Below the pieces are notes generated by a model. That model was not told the origin of the DNA. It worked only from the letters and a program-made list of their open reading frames with translations, and ran no database searches. 64,000 bases of DNA from an uncultured Flavobacteriaceae bacterium (GTDB lineage: Bacteria > Bacteroidota > Bacteroidia > Flavobacteriales > Flavobacteriaceae): assembly GCA_947501845.1 (NCBI GenBank), contig CANMXP010000016.1, forward strand, positions 41,929-105,928, written 5' to 3'. The position numbers and the translations under genes are program-made. Positions 11,928 to 20,711 of this stretch are shown here, one piece after another (the stretch's first letter is position 1; every line of letters begins with the position of its first letter).

Positions 11928-12531
11928 AACTATTATTTTCGATTTTGGAAATGTATTTATCAATTTAGACATAGAGGGTCATATACAAAACGCTCTTAAA
12001 GCTTATGAAATTGAAGTCTTTTCTGAAGAAATGATTGCTTTTAATAACCTATACGAACAAGGGCTTATTTCTACAGATGAATTTCTTGAGTTTTATACCG
12101 AAAACTTCCCGAAGCTTTCTAACTATGAATTGATTGATCTTTGGAACTTTATGCTTAAAGACTTCCCTGAATATCGCCTAGACTTTTTAAAACAGCTAAG
12201 ATTAGATTCAAAATACAGAATCATATTACTAAGCAATACGAACGAACTTCATATTAATTGGATAAAAAAGCATGTTCCTTTTTACGAAACATTTAAAAGC
12301 CATTTTCATGCCTTTTATTTATCACATGAAATTCAATTAAGAAAACCTAATAAAGACATTTTCGAACTTGTGTTGAGCGAGCAGAAAATAAATGCAGAAG
12401 AATGTCTTTTTATTGATGATAATACGGATAATATCAATACAGCTGAAAAACTGGGTATTAACGTTTGGAACATTAATCCTAAAACCAATGATGTTATAGA
12501 CCTATTCTCTATTAAAAAAGATTTATTTTAA
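11920..12531 (+). CDS. HAD family hydrolase (YihX-like subgroup)
   Basis: A 203-residue phosphatase-type protein. The nucleophile motif is FDFGNVF (Asp8), followed by LSNTNELHINW, then the conserved lysine in LRKPNKDIF and the acidic motif LFIDDNTDNINTAE. The FDFGNV variant is typical of the YihX/epoxide-hydrolase-like branch that often acts on small sugar phosphates. Lying directly after ribD with an 8-bp overlap, it could be the phosphatase missing from the riboflavin pathway (which dephosphorylates the pyrimidine intermediate); that is inference from position. Confidence 0.85.
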   Translation: MIKTIIFDFGNVFINLDIEGHIQNALKAYEIEVFSEEMIAFNNLYEQGLISTDEFLEFYTENFPKLSNYELIDLWNFMLKDFPEYRLDFLKQLRLDSKYRIILLSNTNELHINWIKKHVPFYETFKSHFHAFYLSHEIQLRKPNKDIFELVLSEQKINAEECLFIDDNTDNINTAEKLGINVWNINPKTNDVIDLFSIKKDLF

Positions 12532-12574
12532 TAGAGAACAGACCTAAAATACCATCTTTAAACCATTATATTAT

Positions 12575-14938
12575 TTAGTTAACAATAACTTTTTTAACAA
12601 TTTTATTATTGTTGTTTTTAAATATCGCAAAATAAAGCCCTGAAGACCAGTTAGCAACATCAATAGCTACTTCTTTCTCTACTGGCTCCTCATTTGAATA
12701 TACTATATTACCTAGAGTATCTACTATAGATAGTGAACCATTCTTATTATCTTTTATTTTAACATTTAAGATAGAATTCGCAGGATTAGGATATACAGAA
12801 AAAATGTCTTTAAGATTATTAGTATCTACACTTAAAGCCAATGTACTTACATTAGTTAAGATGATTCTGGTAGCTACCCAATTTGCATCACTTCCACCTC
12901 GATCCGAAAACTCTAATGTGAGTTTTCCATCAGCTACATCTACTTCAAATATTTCATTAAAATAAACACCTGGAGTTGTATCAATATTCTCTAACATATC
13001 TACACCCTCAGCTTTAACAAATATATTATCATGAGGATAAGAACGGTCTCCAAATGTAATTAGTACTTGCCATCTGCCATTACGTAGTTTTGTTTCAAAA
13101 GTTCCTGGTTGAGAAGATTGACACAAGTCCCTATTGAGGTCGTTTGTACCCGATGCACTGCCGCGATCTCTATCGCCAACAACGGTAGTGTTAGTCCAAC
13201 CGTATAAGCTATTAGAGGTATCCCCATGTACCCTATCATAGTCGGGCCATACGACAGACGTTCGAGTTCCTAAATCAAATCTAAATTCATCACTATTCTC
13301 GTCGAATAGAGAAGTCTCACGAAACATATAAACAGCTCCAAAATCTGTAAGTCCTGTTGCATCAAAAACAGTATAATGGAAGAAATCCCTACCATTAAGA
13401 CCAGATGCTGGTGGCGTATATATAAGCTCGTTTCTTCCACCAGAACCTGTACCTGTAGAAAGACTAATGGTCCCACCTAGATTACTAACTTGATCTAAAA
13501 TTCTAACATCCAGCACATCATTATTAATATCATAATCGTTTGCAATCACATCAATAGTAACTGGATCGTTAGATTGCATTTCGTACTCGTCAAAAGCCCC
13601 AAAAGGTTTCATCTGCTCTGGATTAGCAATCGGGGTTCCTGCTGAACGTTTTTGGTTAAGCACCTGTCTAACAATCTGAGCTTCGGTAGTAGAAAACCTT
13701 CCTATATTATTATTTCCAGATCCATGCATAACACTTATGGCATAATCTCTTCCCCCAGAAGAAGTAGCTCCCGAATCTTCTCTTGGTCTATTTTCATAGA
13801 ATATTCCCGAACTATTAGTATGTCTCAAATTCCAAAGGTGCCCCACTTCATGTGTAGCCGTTCCATTTGCCCAGCTAGTTGCTCCATTCCCTCCCATAGT
13901 AGCATATTTAAAAGATGTTGCTATTCTATTAACATAAGCCAAACCAGATGGAGATGCCTTTACATGATAAACAGCTAAATCATGTGTGGTTCCTACCTCA
14001 CTTGGATTGTTGTTCCAGTAATCTTTAAATGCTGCAAGGCTAGAACTAGCATTAGCAGCTGCTCCAGTTGCCGTCACTAAGTCTCGTAACGGATCTGTAT
14101 TAGCATTGGTTCTAATTATAACAGTGCCAAGTCTAAACCGCACTCCAGAACCATGGAGAAAACGTTTATTAAGATTACCTGTTATAGATTGGGCCGAAGC
14201 CTGTGCTATAGATAAATCCCCATTATAAGCAGAACCAAAAAAAGACCTAGATCCAATTTCTACTCCTATTTCATATTCAAGCACATCCATGACCGCTGTT
14301 GGTGGTGAACTTGCAGGCAATAGACTACCTTGTTTTTGCGATAATTGCTTACTTGAGTCTTTAATGGAATTAACAGGTAATTTTATTCTCCCATTTGAGC
14401 TTTCATTTTTTGGTATGGAATGATCATGGTCTTCATACCCAATATCTAACGAACAACCTTTTGCTAAATGCGAAGGTTCATTTTTAACAGCAAAAACTTC
14501 ATGAGACCTTTTATCTTTTAACGTAGGCCTTATTTCTATCATTTCGTTATCAGGCTTAGCAATGGTAGCAATTAATCCCTTATCAGACATAACAGCACTT
14601 ACATGATATTTTGGGTGCTCTTTAACATGGCCCGTGTATGTACATTCCTTAGGTTTTTCTATTTCAATCATCTTACCTGTCCCATCATCAATTAAAAACC
14701 GAGTATTTTCACCAAAAACAAGGCTTTTATTAAGTTCCAGGGTCATTGACTGCCCTAAATAAGAAACTTGTGCCGTAAAACTAGAAGGTAAACTTTCAGG
14801 AAGCGACTCAATGATTAAAATCTCATGTTGATGATTTTTTGTCTCAGAATTTGGGTTGTTTTGTGCGCTTACGCTTAAACAACAAGTATGAATAAGTATA
14901 AAAAATAATACTTTCAGATATGATAATTTTGGCACCAT
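12575..14938 (-). CDS. Secreted metzincin zinc protease with T9SS type A sorting domain
   Basis: A 787-residue exported protease. Residues 1-25 are a signal peptide and ~30-215 look like a propeptide with a conserved Cys-containing region. The catalytic domain (~218-440) carries HEVGHLWNLRH (His363, Glu364, His367, His373) and a Met-turn VMHGS (Met404), matching the metzincin pattern HExxHxx(G/N)xxH. Next come a VCBS/cadherin-like segment (DVIANDYDINNDVLD) and a carbohydrate-binding-like beta domain. The C-terminal ~75 residues (VYPNPANSILNV... to KVIVN) are the type IX secretion sorting domain. The gene stands alone and probably makes an extracellular, nutrient-acquiring protease. Confidence 0.9.
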   Translation of the reverse strand: MVPKLSYLKVLFFILIHTCCLSVSAQNNPNSETKNHQHEILIIESLPESLPSSFTAQVSYLGQSMTLELNKSLVFGENTRFLIDDGTGKMIEIEKPKECTYTGHVKEHPKYHVSAVMSDKGLIATIAKPDNEMIEIRPTLKDKRSHEVFAVKNEPSHLAKGCSLDIGYEDHDHSIPKNESSNGRIKLPVNSIKDSSKQLSQKQGSLLPASSPPTAVMDVLEYEIGVEIGSRSFFGSAYNGDLSIAQASAQSITGNLNKRFLHGSGVRFRLGTVIIRTNANTDPLRDLVTATGAAANASSSLAAFKDYWNNNPSEVGTTHDLAVYHVKASPSGLAYVNRIATSFKYATMGGNGATSWANGTATHEVGHLWNLRHTNSSGIFYENRPREDSGATSSGGRDYAISVMHGSGNNNIGRFSTTEAQIVRQVLNQKRSAGTPIANPEQMKPFGAFDEYEMQSNDPVTIDVIANDYDINNDVLDVRILDQVSNLGGTISLSTGTGSGGRNELIYTPPASGLNGRDFFHYTVFDATGLTDFGAVYMFRETSLFDENSDEFRFDLGTRTSVVWPDYDRVHGDTSNSLYGWTNTTVVGDRDRGSASGTNDLNRDLCQSSQPGTFETKLRNGRWQVLITFGDRSYPHDNIFVKAEGVDMLENIDTTPGVYFNEIFEVDVADGKLTLEFSDRGGSDANWVATRIILTNVSTLALSVDTNNLKDIFSVYPNPANSILNVKIKDNKNGSLSIVDTLGNIVYSNEEPVEKEVAIDVANWSSGLYFAIFKNNNNKIVKKVIVN

Positions 14939-15142
14939 GATTTTTTGTTTTTAATTTTTAGATAAAAATGTCTTTCAAATATGATACTAAAATTGTTATT
15001 TTAACGGCTGCAAATATTCCTTTTTAATAGACATTTTGTTCATTCTCTTATTAATGAATAATAATAAATCCCCTACACATGATTTAAGTATTATTCATGA
15101 AAATTTATGAAAACATAAAAACCACACTTTACTATTACAAAA

Positions 15143-15754
15143 ATGAGCGCCATAAGAGACACCTATAAAACCATTCTTAAAGCTACCGAAGAACAGCTCT
15201 ATAAGGACAAAAACAGCAAGTTTTATGGCTATGCATTTCCAGTTTCAACAGAAGGTGATGTAAAAATTCATATTGAAGCATTAAAAAAGAAGCACCACAC
15301 CGCAAGACATTGGTGCTATGCTTATCAATTAGGAACAGAAACTATTACATATCGAGCAAATGACGATGGAGAACCCAGTAATTCTGCAGGCATGCCTATT
15401 TATGGGCAAATCCAATCTTTTGAAGTAACCAATATTTTAATTGTAGTCGTAAGATACTTTGGAGGTGTTAAATTAGGGGTCGGCGGTTTAATTAATGCTT
15501 ATAGAACTGCAGCACAAATAGCACTGGAGCATTCCAATATTGTAGAAAAAACTATAAATATAGGCTACCTTATTTCATTTGATTATAAAAACATGAATAA
15601 AGTAATGCGTATTATAAAAGAGAAAAACTTAAATATCACCAATCAAGTATTAGAAATGGATTGTAAAATCACCATTTCTGTAAGAAAAAAAGATGCCAAA
15701 TCCATTTTTGAAATTTTCAGTCATCTTTTTGAAATTAGTATCAAAAAAATTTAA
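15143..15754 (+). CDS. YigZ/IMPACT family protein
   Basis: A 203-residue cytosolic protein. The N-terminal domain has the UPF0029 hallmark regions KFYGYAFPV, HHTARHWCYAY, the NDDGEPSNSAGMPI motif and RYFGGVKLGVGGL. A C-terminal DUF1949-like ferredoxin fold follows. The family is related to eukaryotic IMPACT, and its bacterial role is unsettled. Its stop overlaps that of the convergent thioesterase gene by 4 bp. Confidence 0.9.
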   Translation: MSAIRDTYKTILKATEEQLYKDKNSKFYGYAFPVSTEGDVKIHIEALKKKHHTARHWCYAYQLGTETITYRANDDGEPSNSAGMPIYGQIQSFEVTNILIVVVRYFGGVKLGVGGLINAYRTAAQIALEHSNIVEKTINIGYLISFDYKNMNKVMRIIKEKNLNITNQVLEMDCKITISVRKKDAKSIFEIFSHLFEISIKKI

Positions 15755-16149
15755 CTATTTATAAGGTCCAAAAGATATTGTGGTGCTCTAGTAGGTCTGT
15801 TGGTTTTCATATCAATAAATACCAAAGTCGTATTTGCTGTTGTTAAAAGCTCTCCTTTTTTATTAGTGATTTCATACTCAAATTCAATCTTTGCTGTGGG
15901 TACTTTTTTTAGTTGAGTTTTTACATTAATTACATCATCATAACCCGCTGATTTTTTATAGTTTATATTCAAAGAAACTACAGGCAACATGATGCCCTTT
16001 TCTTCCATGGATTTATAAGAAACTCCTAATTTACGCAACCATTCTATTCTCCCCATTTCAAGGTATAATGCGTAATTACCATGATAAACCACACCCATCT
16101 GGTCTGTTTCACCATATCTCACTCTTATTTGTATTTCATCGATTTTCAT
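15751..16149 (-). CDS. Acyl-CoA thioesterase, YbgC/4HBT hotdog family
   Basis: A 132-residue hotdog-fold thioesterase. The motif VRYGETDQMGVVYHGNYALY holds the catalytic aspartate/glutamate region and the conserved HGNY. A long helix follows (EMGRIEWLRKLG). It probably hydrolyses acyl-CoA or 4-hydroxybenzoyl-CoA-type esters; the substrate is not readable. It is divergent from dnaA across a 191-bp spacer. Confidence 0.9.
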   Translation of the reverse strand: MKIDEIQIRVRYGETDQMGVVYHGNYALYLEMGRIEWLRKLGVSYKSMEEKGIMLPVVSLNINYKKSAGYDDVINVKTQLKKVPTAKIEFEYEITNKKGELLTTANTTLVFIDMKTNRPTRAPQYLLDLINS

Positions 16150-16340
16150 AGGGATTATTAAATATTTTTTCGTAGTTTCGGCATGAGCTTAAACATGGGG
16201 AAAAAATTCTAAAAATTCAATAGTAAATGATTTTTTTTTTAAGAATTTTGTTCACATATTTGCCACATATAAATGGGGACAGGGGAATTCAATCTCTCTA
16301 CTTATAGAAACTAACTAACAGGAATCACTAAACAAAACTA

Positions 16341-17768
16341 ATGAGTATAACTGCGCAATCGGTATGGGATAATTGTCTTGAATTCATAAAGGATAACATT
16401 CAACCGCAAGCATATAAAACCTGGTTCGAACCTATTATAGCAGTTAAACTTACAGATAATGCATTAAGTGTTCAAGTTCCTAGTAAATTCTTTTACGAAT
16501 GGCTTGAAGAGCATTATGTGAAAATCCTAAAAGTATCACTTACAAAAGAATTAGGTGAAGGCGCTAAACTTGTTTACATTATAAAAATGGAAAACACGTA
16601 TGGCAATAAACAACCTTTTACTGAAAAAATTCCTAGTTCAAATAGAACGTCAGTGAAATCACAAGATGTTGATATACCTTTAAACAATAAAAGTCCAGAA
16701 TTAAGAAACCCTTTTGTTATTCCAGGCATTAGAAATGTTAAGATAGAATCTCAGCTAAATCCTAATTATAGTTTTGAAAACTTTTTGGAAGGAGATTCTA
16801 ATCGTTTAGCCCGTAGTGCTGGTTTAGCCGTTTCTAATAAACCTGGGGGGACGTCATTTAATCCGCTTTTAATTTTTGGAGGTGTTGGTCTGGGAAAAAC
16901 GCATTTAGCTCATGCCATTGGAGTTGATATAAAAGATAAGTATCCAGAAAAAACTGTTCTATATATTTCTGCAGAGAAATTCACGCAACAATATATCGAT
17001 GCTGTAAAGAAAAATAATAGGAATGATTTTATTCATTTTTATCAAATTATTGATGTATTGATTATTGATGATGTTCAATTCTTTTCTGGAAAAACAGGCA
17101 CACAGGATGTTTTCTTCCATATTTTTAATCATTTGCATCAAAACGGGAAACAAGTTATTTTAACTAGTGATAAAGCGCCTGTTGACATGCAAGATATTGA
17201 GCAACGTTTATTATCTCGTTTTAAATGGGGGCTTTCAGCCGAATTGCAAACACCAGATTTTGAAACAAGAGTTTCTATACTTAAAAACAAGTTGTATCGT
17301 GATGGTGTTGAAATGCCTGAAGATATTATAGAATATGTTGCCAAAAACATTAAAACCAATGTTAGAGAATTAGAAGGCGCTATCATTTCATTAATAGCAC
17401 AATCTTCATTCAATAAAAAAGAAATCACCATTGACTTAGCTAGAATTATAGTTGAGAAATTTGTAAAAAATACGAAACGTGAAGTTTCTATAGATTATAT
17501 ACAAAAAGTAGTGTCAGATTATTTCCAAATGGATATTGATACTTTACAATCAAAAACAAGAAAACGTCATATCGTTCAGGCACGTCAATTAGCCATGTTT
17601 TTTGCAAAAAAATTCACAAAAGCATCGTTAGCTAGTATTGGCTCTCAAATAGGAAAACGTGACCACGCTACTGTTTTACATGCTTGTAAAACGGTTGACA
17701 ATTTATCTTCAACAGATAAACAATTTAGAAAATATGTTGAAGACATCACTAAAAAGCTTTCCATTTAA
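16341..17768 (+). CDS. dnaA: Chromosomal replication initiator DnaA
   Basis: A 475-residue AAA+ initiator of normal size. Domain I is residues 1-90 (WDNCLEFIKDNIQPQAYKTW), followed by a short linker. Domain III holds Walker A GGVGLGKTHLAHA and Walker B VLIIDDVQFF, with the arginine-bearing LLSRFKWG. The DNA-binding domain IV ends with GKRDHATVLHACKTV, the dnaA-box recognition signature. It leads an operon with the phosphatase and methylase genes (gaps of 11 and 14 bp). Two degenerate DnaA-box-like sequences lie 74-93 bp upstream; see findings. Confidence 0.98.
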   Translation: MSITAQSVWDNCLEFIKDNIQPQAYKTWFEPIIAVKLTDNALSVQVPSKFFYEWLEEHYVKILKVSLTKELGEGAKLVYIIKMENTYGNKQPFTEKIPSSNRTSVKSQDVDIPLNNKSPELRNPFVIPGIRNVKIESQLNPNYSFENFLEGDSNRLARSAGLAVSNKPGGTSFNPLLIFGGVGLGKTHLAHAIGVDIKDKYPEKTVLYISAEKFTQQYIDAVKKNNRNDFIHFYQIIDVLIIDDVQFFSGKTGTQDVFFHIFNHLHQNGKQVILTSDKAPVDMQDIEQRLLSRFKWGLSAELQTPDFETRVSILKNKLYRDGVEMPEDIIEYVAKNIKTNVRELEGAIISLIAQSSFNKKEITIDLARIIVEKFVKNTKREVSIDYIQKVVSDYFQMDIDTLQSKTRKRHIVQARQLAMFFAKKFTKASLASIGSQIGKRDHATVLHACKTVDNLSSTDKQFRKYVEDITKKLSI

Positions 17769-17779
17769 AATTTACTAAA

Positions 17780-18232
17780 ATGACTAAAATTCTGATGGTA
17801 TGTTTGGGAAACATTTGTCGTTCTCCACTTGCCGAAGGTATTTTAAAATCTAAACTTTCTAGCGATTTATTTCAAGTAGATTCTGCTGGTACTGCCAATT
17901 ATCATACAGGGAGTTCTCCAGACAGGCGCTCTATAGCTGTAGCCAGAAAATACGGATTAGATATCTCTCATTTAAAAGGACGTCAATTTAAAACTTCTGA
18001 TTTTGATTTATTCGATTTAATTTATGTCATGGATGAATCTAATTTTAGAAATGTAGTTTCACTAGCCAGGAGTGATGAAGACACGGCAAAAGTAAAATTC
18101 ATTTTAAATGAAGTGTACCCAAACCAAAATTACGATGTCCCAGATCCATATTATGGAGGTGATGAAGGTTTTGAAAACGTTTATAAAATGTTAGATGAAG
18201 CCTGCGATGTCATTGCAAAAAATTTAATTTGA
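17780..18232 (+). CDS. Low-molecular-weight protein tyrosine phosphatase
   Basis: A 150-residue cytosolic phosphatase. The active-site loop CLGNICRS (Cys8, Arg14; the CX5R pattern) is at the N-terminus as required, and the general-acid aspartate lies in VPDPYYGG. The length is typical. It is 11 bp after dnaA, suggesting co-transcription; no adjacent tyrosine kinase is visible, so its physiological target is unknown. Confidence 0.94.
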   Translation: MTKILMVCLGNICRSPLAEGILKSKLSSDLFQVDSAGTANYHTGSSPDRRSIAVARKYGLDISHLKGRQFKTSDFDLFDLIYVMDESNFRNVVSLARSDEDTAKVKFILNEVYPNQNYDVPDPYYGGDEGFENVYKMLDEACDVIAKNLI

Positions 18233-18246
18233 ATTAAAAAACACTT

Positions 18247-18963
18247 ATGAACACTGTTACGGGCAAACTCTATTTAATCCCAACAACTTTAGGGGATAAC
18301 GACCCTATGGAGGTATTACCTATATCGGTGAAACAAATTATTGAACAAACAGACACTTTTATAGTTGAAAATGAAAAAACCGCTAGGCGTTTTATAAAAA
18401 AAATAACACCTAACAAATCACAACCATCTTTAAACATCTTTCATTTAAATAAATTTACCGACGCCAGTGAGTTACCTAGTTTTTTATCACCTTGTTTGAA
18501 TGGGACTCATATTGGACTTTTATCTGAAGCTGGATGCCCTGGAATTGCCGATCCTGGTGCTGATATAGTAAAACTAGCACATCAAAAAAATATTAAAGTA
18601 GTACCTCTAGTTGGTCCGTCGTCTATTTTAATGGCTATGATGAGTTCTGGTATGAATGGACAGAGTTTTGCTTTCAACGGATACTTGCCTATAGACAAAA
18701 GTGAACGAAAAAGTGAGATTAAAAGACTGGAACGTTTATCTTTTGAACACAATCAGTCTCAATTATTCATAGAAACACCCTATAGAAATAATAAAATGTT
18801 AGAAGATTTATGCCATGCATTAGAAAAAAACACTGACATTTCTATAGCTTGCGATATTACTTTAAATACAGAGTTTATAAAAACACTAACTGCAAATGAA
18901 TGGAAAAAAAATATTGTAGACCTACATAAGAGACCTACAATATTTATTATTCATAAAAGCTAG
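18247..18963 (+). CDS. RsmI-like SAM-dependent (tetrapyrrole-fold) methyltransferase
   Basis: A 238-residue protein of the tetrapyrrole methylase fold. GKLYLIPTTLGD corresponds to the N-terminal strand of RsmI, and LLSEAGCPGIADPGADIV corresponds to its SDAGTP..SDPG motif; PLVGPSSILMAMMSSGMNGQ and FIETPYRNNKM follow in RsmI order. It is ~50 residues shorter than RsmI, lacking its C-terminal domain, so it is the short Bacteroidota relative and may not methylate C1402 of 16S rRNA. Co-transcription with dnaA is likely. Confidence 0.82.
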   Translation: MNTVTGKLYLIPTTLGDNDPMEVLPISVKQIIEQTDTFIVENEKTARRFIKKITPNKSQPSLNIFHLNKFTDASELPSFLSPCLNGTHIGLLSEAGCPGIADPGADIVKLAHQKNIKVVPLVGPSSILMAMMSSGMNGQSFAFNGYLPIDKSERKSEIKRLERLSFEHNQSQLFIETPYRNNKMLEDLCHALEKNTDISIACDITLNTEFIKTLTANEWKKNIVDLHKRPTIFIIHKS

Positions 18964-19037
18964 CTCTCCACTTAAGTGAGCTTAACAATTTTAACTGGAA
19001 CCAAAATGCAAAAACATTTCGGTATTAATTTTCCAAC

Positions 19038-19688
19038 TTATATTGCTTTTGCTTTTTTATTCGGCTTAACAAATGATGTATCGTATCCCGAAAAACGCTT
19101 CATATAATCATGAACCGTAGTACCATACCCATCAGCAAAATTATCTAAACCGTAACTTCTTAAATATTTTTTCACATTACCAGGTCCTGCTAGATGAGCA
19201 GCAGCTAAAATACCTGACTCTGTTACTATAATACCGTTAACGCGTTTTCCAACAAAATTCTTGATATCACGTCTTAAAATCCATTTATTACGTTCGGCAT
19301 TTGCAATAAAAGCACGCTCTTGAAGCCTAGGGTTTCTTAAAAATTTAGTTGGATTTTTAATTCCGATCATTTTTAAAGTCTCTTTTCCAAATTGATATTT
19401 GCCTAAATAGCCAAATGTATTCACAGAAAAGTAATCCCCACCAGATTCTTTAAAAGCTAACGCTTCTTTAAATCCGACAAAAGTCTTACCTAAGTAAGGA
19501 GAGAATGATTCGTTAGATGCCAATAAATTACCATCTTTGATTCCATCAACACGCACTGTATAATTTAAGTCTAATCCTTTTGTGGAATATTTACTTAAAT
19601 CCATTGTCTCTTTAGATGAAAGCGACACACTTAATATAAAACATATTGTAAGCGCGAGGGTCGTATAACTTGCAATATTCTTTACCAT
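19038..19688 (-). CDS. Exported lysozyme-like (lytic transglycosylase fold) protein
   Basis: A 216-residue protein with an N-terminal hydrophobic signal (residues 8-25). The core, ALAFKESGGDYFSVNTFGYLG then KYQFG, gives the catalytic-glutamate context (KESG) and the G-x-x-QFG turn of lysozyme-like transglycosylases. The later AAAHLAGPGNVKKYL matches the C-lobe. It probably cleaves peptidoglycan glycan strands in the periplasm. It is monocistronic with its own strong promoter (19747-19776). Confidence 0.78.
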   Translation of the reverse strand: MVKNIASYTTLALTICFILSVSLSSKETMDLSKYSTKGLDLNYTVRVDGIKDGNLLASNESFSPYLGKTFVGFKEALAFKESGGDYFSVNTFGYLGKYQFGKETLKMIGIKNPTKFLRNPRLQERAFIANAERNKWILRRDIKNFVGKRVNGIIVTESGILAAAHLAGPGNVKKYLRSYGLDNFADGYGTTVHDYMKRFSGYDTSFVKPNKKAKAI

Positions 19689-19746
19689 AATTTTAAACTT
19701 TTTCAGCGTATTTTTCTAACAAAATACCCCTTGAAATTTGAGCGTG

Positions 19747-19776
19747 CAAAATTAGGCTTTTTTTTAATTATTTCAA
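19747..19776 (-). promoter_or_regulatory. Promoter TTG-N19-TAATTTTG for the lysozyme-like gene
   Basis: The minus-strand TAATTTTG (19747-19754) is preceded by TTG (19774-19776, within TTTTG) at 19 bp, an ideal Bacteroidota match. The predicted leader before the ATG at 19688 is about 53 nt. Confidence 0.65.
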
Positions 19777-19799
19777 AATTAATCGATTATGTGTATTTT

Positions 19800-20711
19800 T
19801 TAGTTGTAGAATAGATGAAATACACACTTATTTTTATTGATTTCTAATGTAGGGAATGGTATTTTTACCATATTAAAAATGTCTAAAATCGACCTTAAAA
19901 ACTTTGAATCTGTCCTAATAGCATTCAAATTTACATCAAAACTCAAATAGTATTGACGTATCCTCTGATTAGTTGTTAACATTTGACTGTCAATAACTTC
20001 CGACCCATATAGCATCCCATCTGCACCATAACCTACAGCTATATTTAACCATTTTGGGATTTTACTTTCTTTAAAAAAGGAATGCAGATTGGCACTTAAC
20101 CAATACGTTTGTCCGTTGTAATCTTTTAATACTTGCTCTAAAAAGTTTTCACCAAGCTTATCTGGATTCAAATTTGCATATTTCGTTTGATGGAAAGAGT
20201 ACTTTAAGGCAATTCTTTGCTCATTCCATAATAATTCTTGTCCAATATACAACCCAGTTCCTGCTGCATTAGCAGCAATATCTCCCCATGAAAAACCCCA
20301 TTCTTTTGAATATCCGTCCAATACTTCAACAGCAGTTAAAAACCCAAATCCTAAAGTTGCACCATATATTAATTGATCCTTTTTGTCTACACCACTCCAA
20401 TTTAAAAGCTGAGCCCCATGCTTTCCTATTTGATAAGATGTGAACACATGTCCTATCTTATCCATTTGGAGCCATTCACTATTATCATTAACGGTATGAA
20501 ACTTAGAACGATCGAAATCTGAATACCAAAGCTGGTTTAAGCCTATTAGCGAAATACCTGCTAAAGAAGCTTCTCCAATAATCACTGCATTTCTTCTAGG
20601 TTTATTGAGTGTATCGCTGGGTGTTAAAAAATCATTTAATCTTGATTGCGAATAAGAAAACGTAGACCATAGAATAAATAAAAGAATATGTCTTAAAGTA
20701 GATTTCTTCAC
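19800..20711 (-). CDS. DUF2279 (YfiM-like) family protein
   Basis: A 303-residue exported protein with a signal peptide (FILWSTFSYSQS). The central part is the DUF2279 region: LNQLWYSDFDRSKFHTVND, then DKIGHVFTSYQIGKHGAQLL and GFLTAVEVLDGYSKEWGFSWGD, glycine-rich hydrophobic helices with conserved H, E and D. The function is unknown. Its start abuts the mltG stop (shared base at 20711), and it sits in a cell-wall operon of dapF, GNAT and mltG, which hints at an envelope role. Confidence 0.82.
   Translation of the reverse strand: MKKSTLRHILLFILWSTFSYSQSRLNDFLTPSDTLNKPRRNAVIIGEASLAGISLIGLNQLWYSDFDRSKFHTVNDNSEWLQMDKIGHVFTSYQIGKHGAQLLNWSGVDKKDQLIYGATLGFGFLTAVEVLDGYSKEWGFSWGDIAANAAGTGLYIGQELLWNEQRIALKYSFHQTKYANLNPDKLGENFLEQVLKDYNGQTYWLSANLHSFFKESKIPKWLNIAVGYGADGMLYGSEVIDSQMLTTNQRIRQYYLSFDVNLNAIRTDSKFLRSILDIFNMVKIPFPTLEINKNKCVFHLFYN

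Noticed and set aside
16150..16340. Chromosomal origin upstream of dnaA
   Set aside because: Only two degenerate DnaA-box-like sequences are present; a real origin needs a cluster, and dnaA is not always at the origin in Bacteroidota.
18969..18978. Palindrome CACTTAAGTG after the RsmI-like gene, as a terminator
   Set aside because: It has no T run and the stem is short, so it does not support a terminator.
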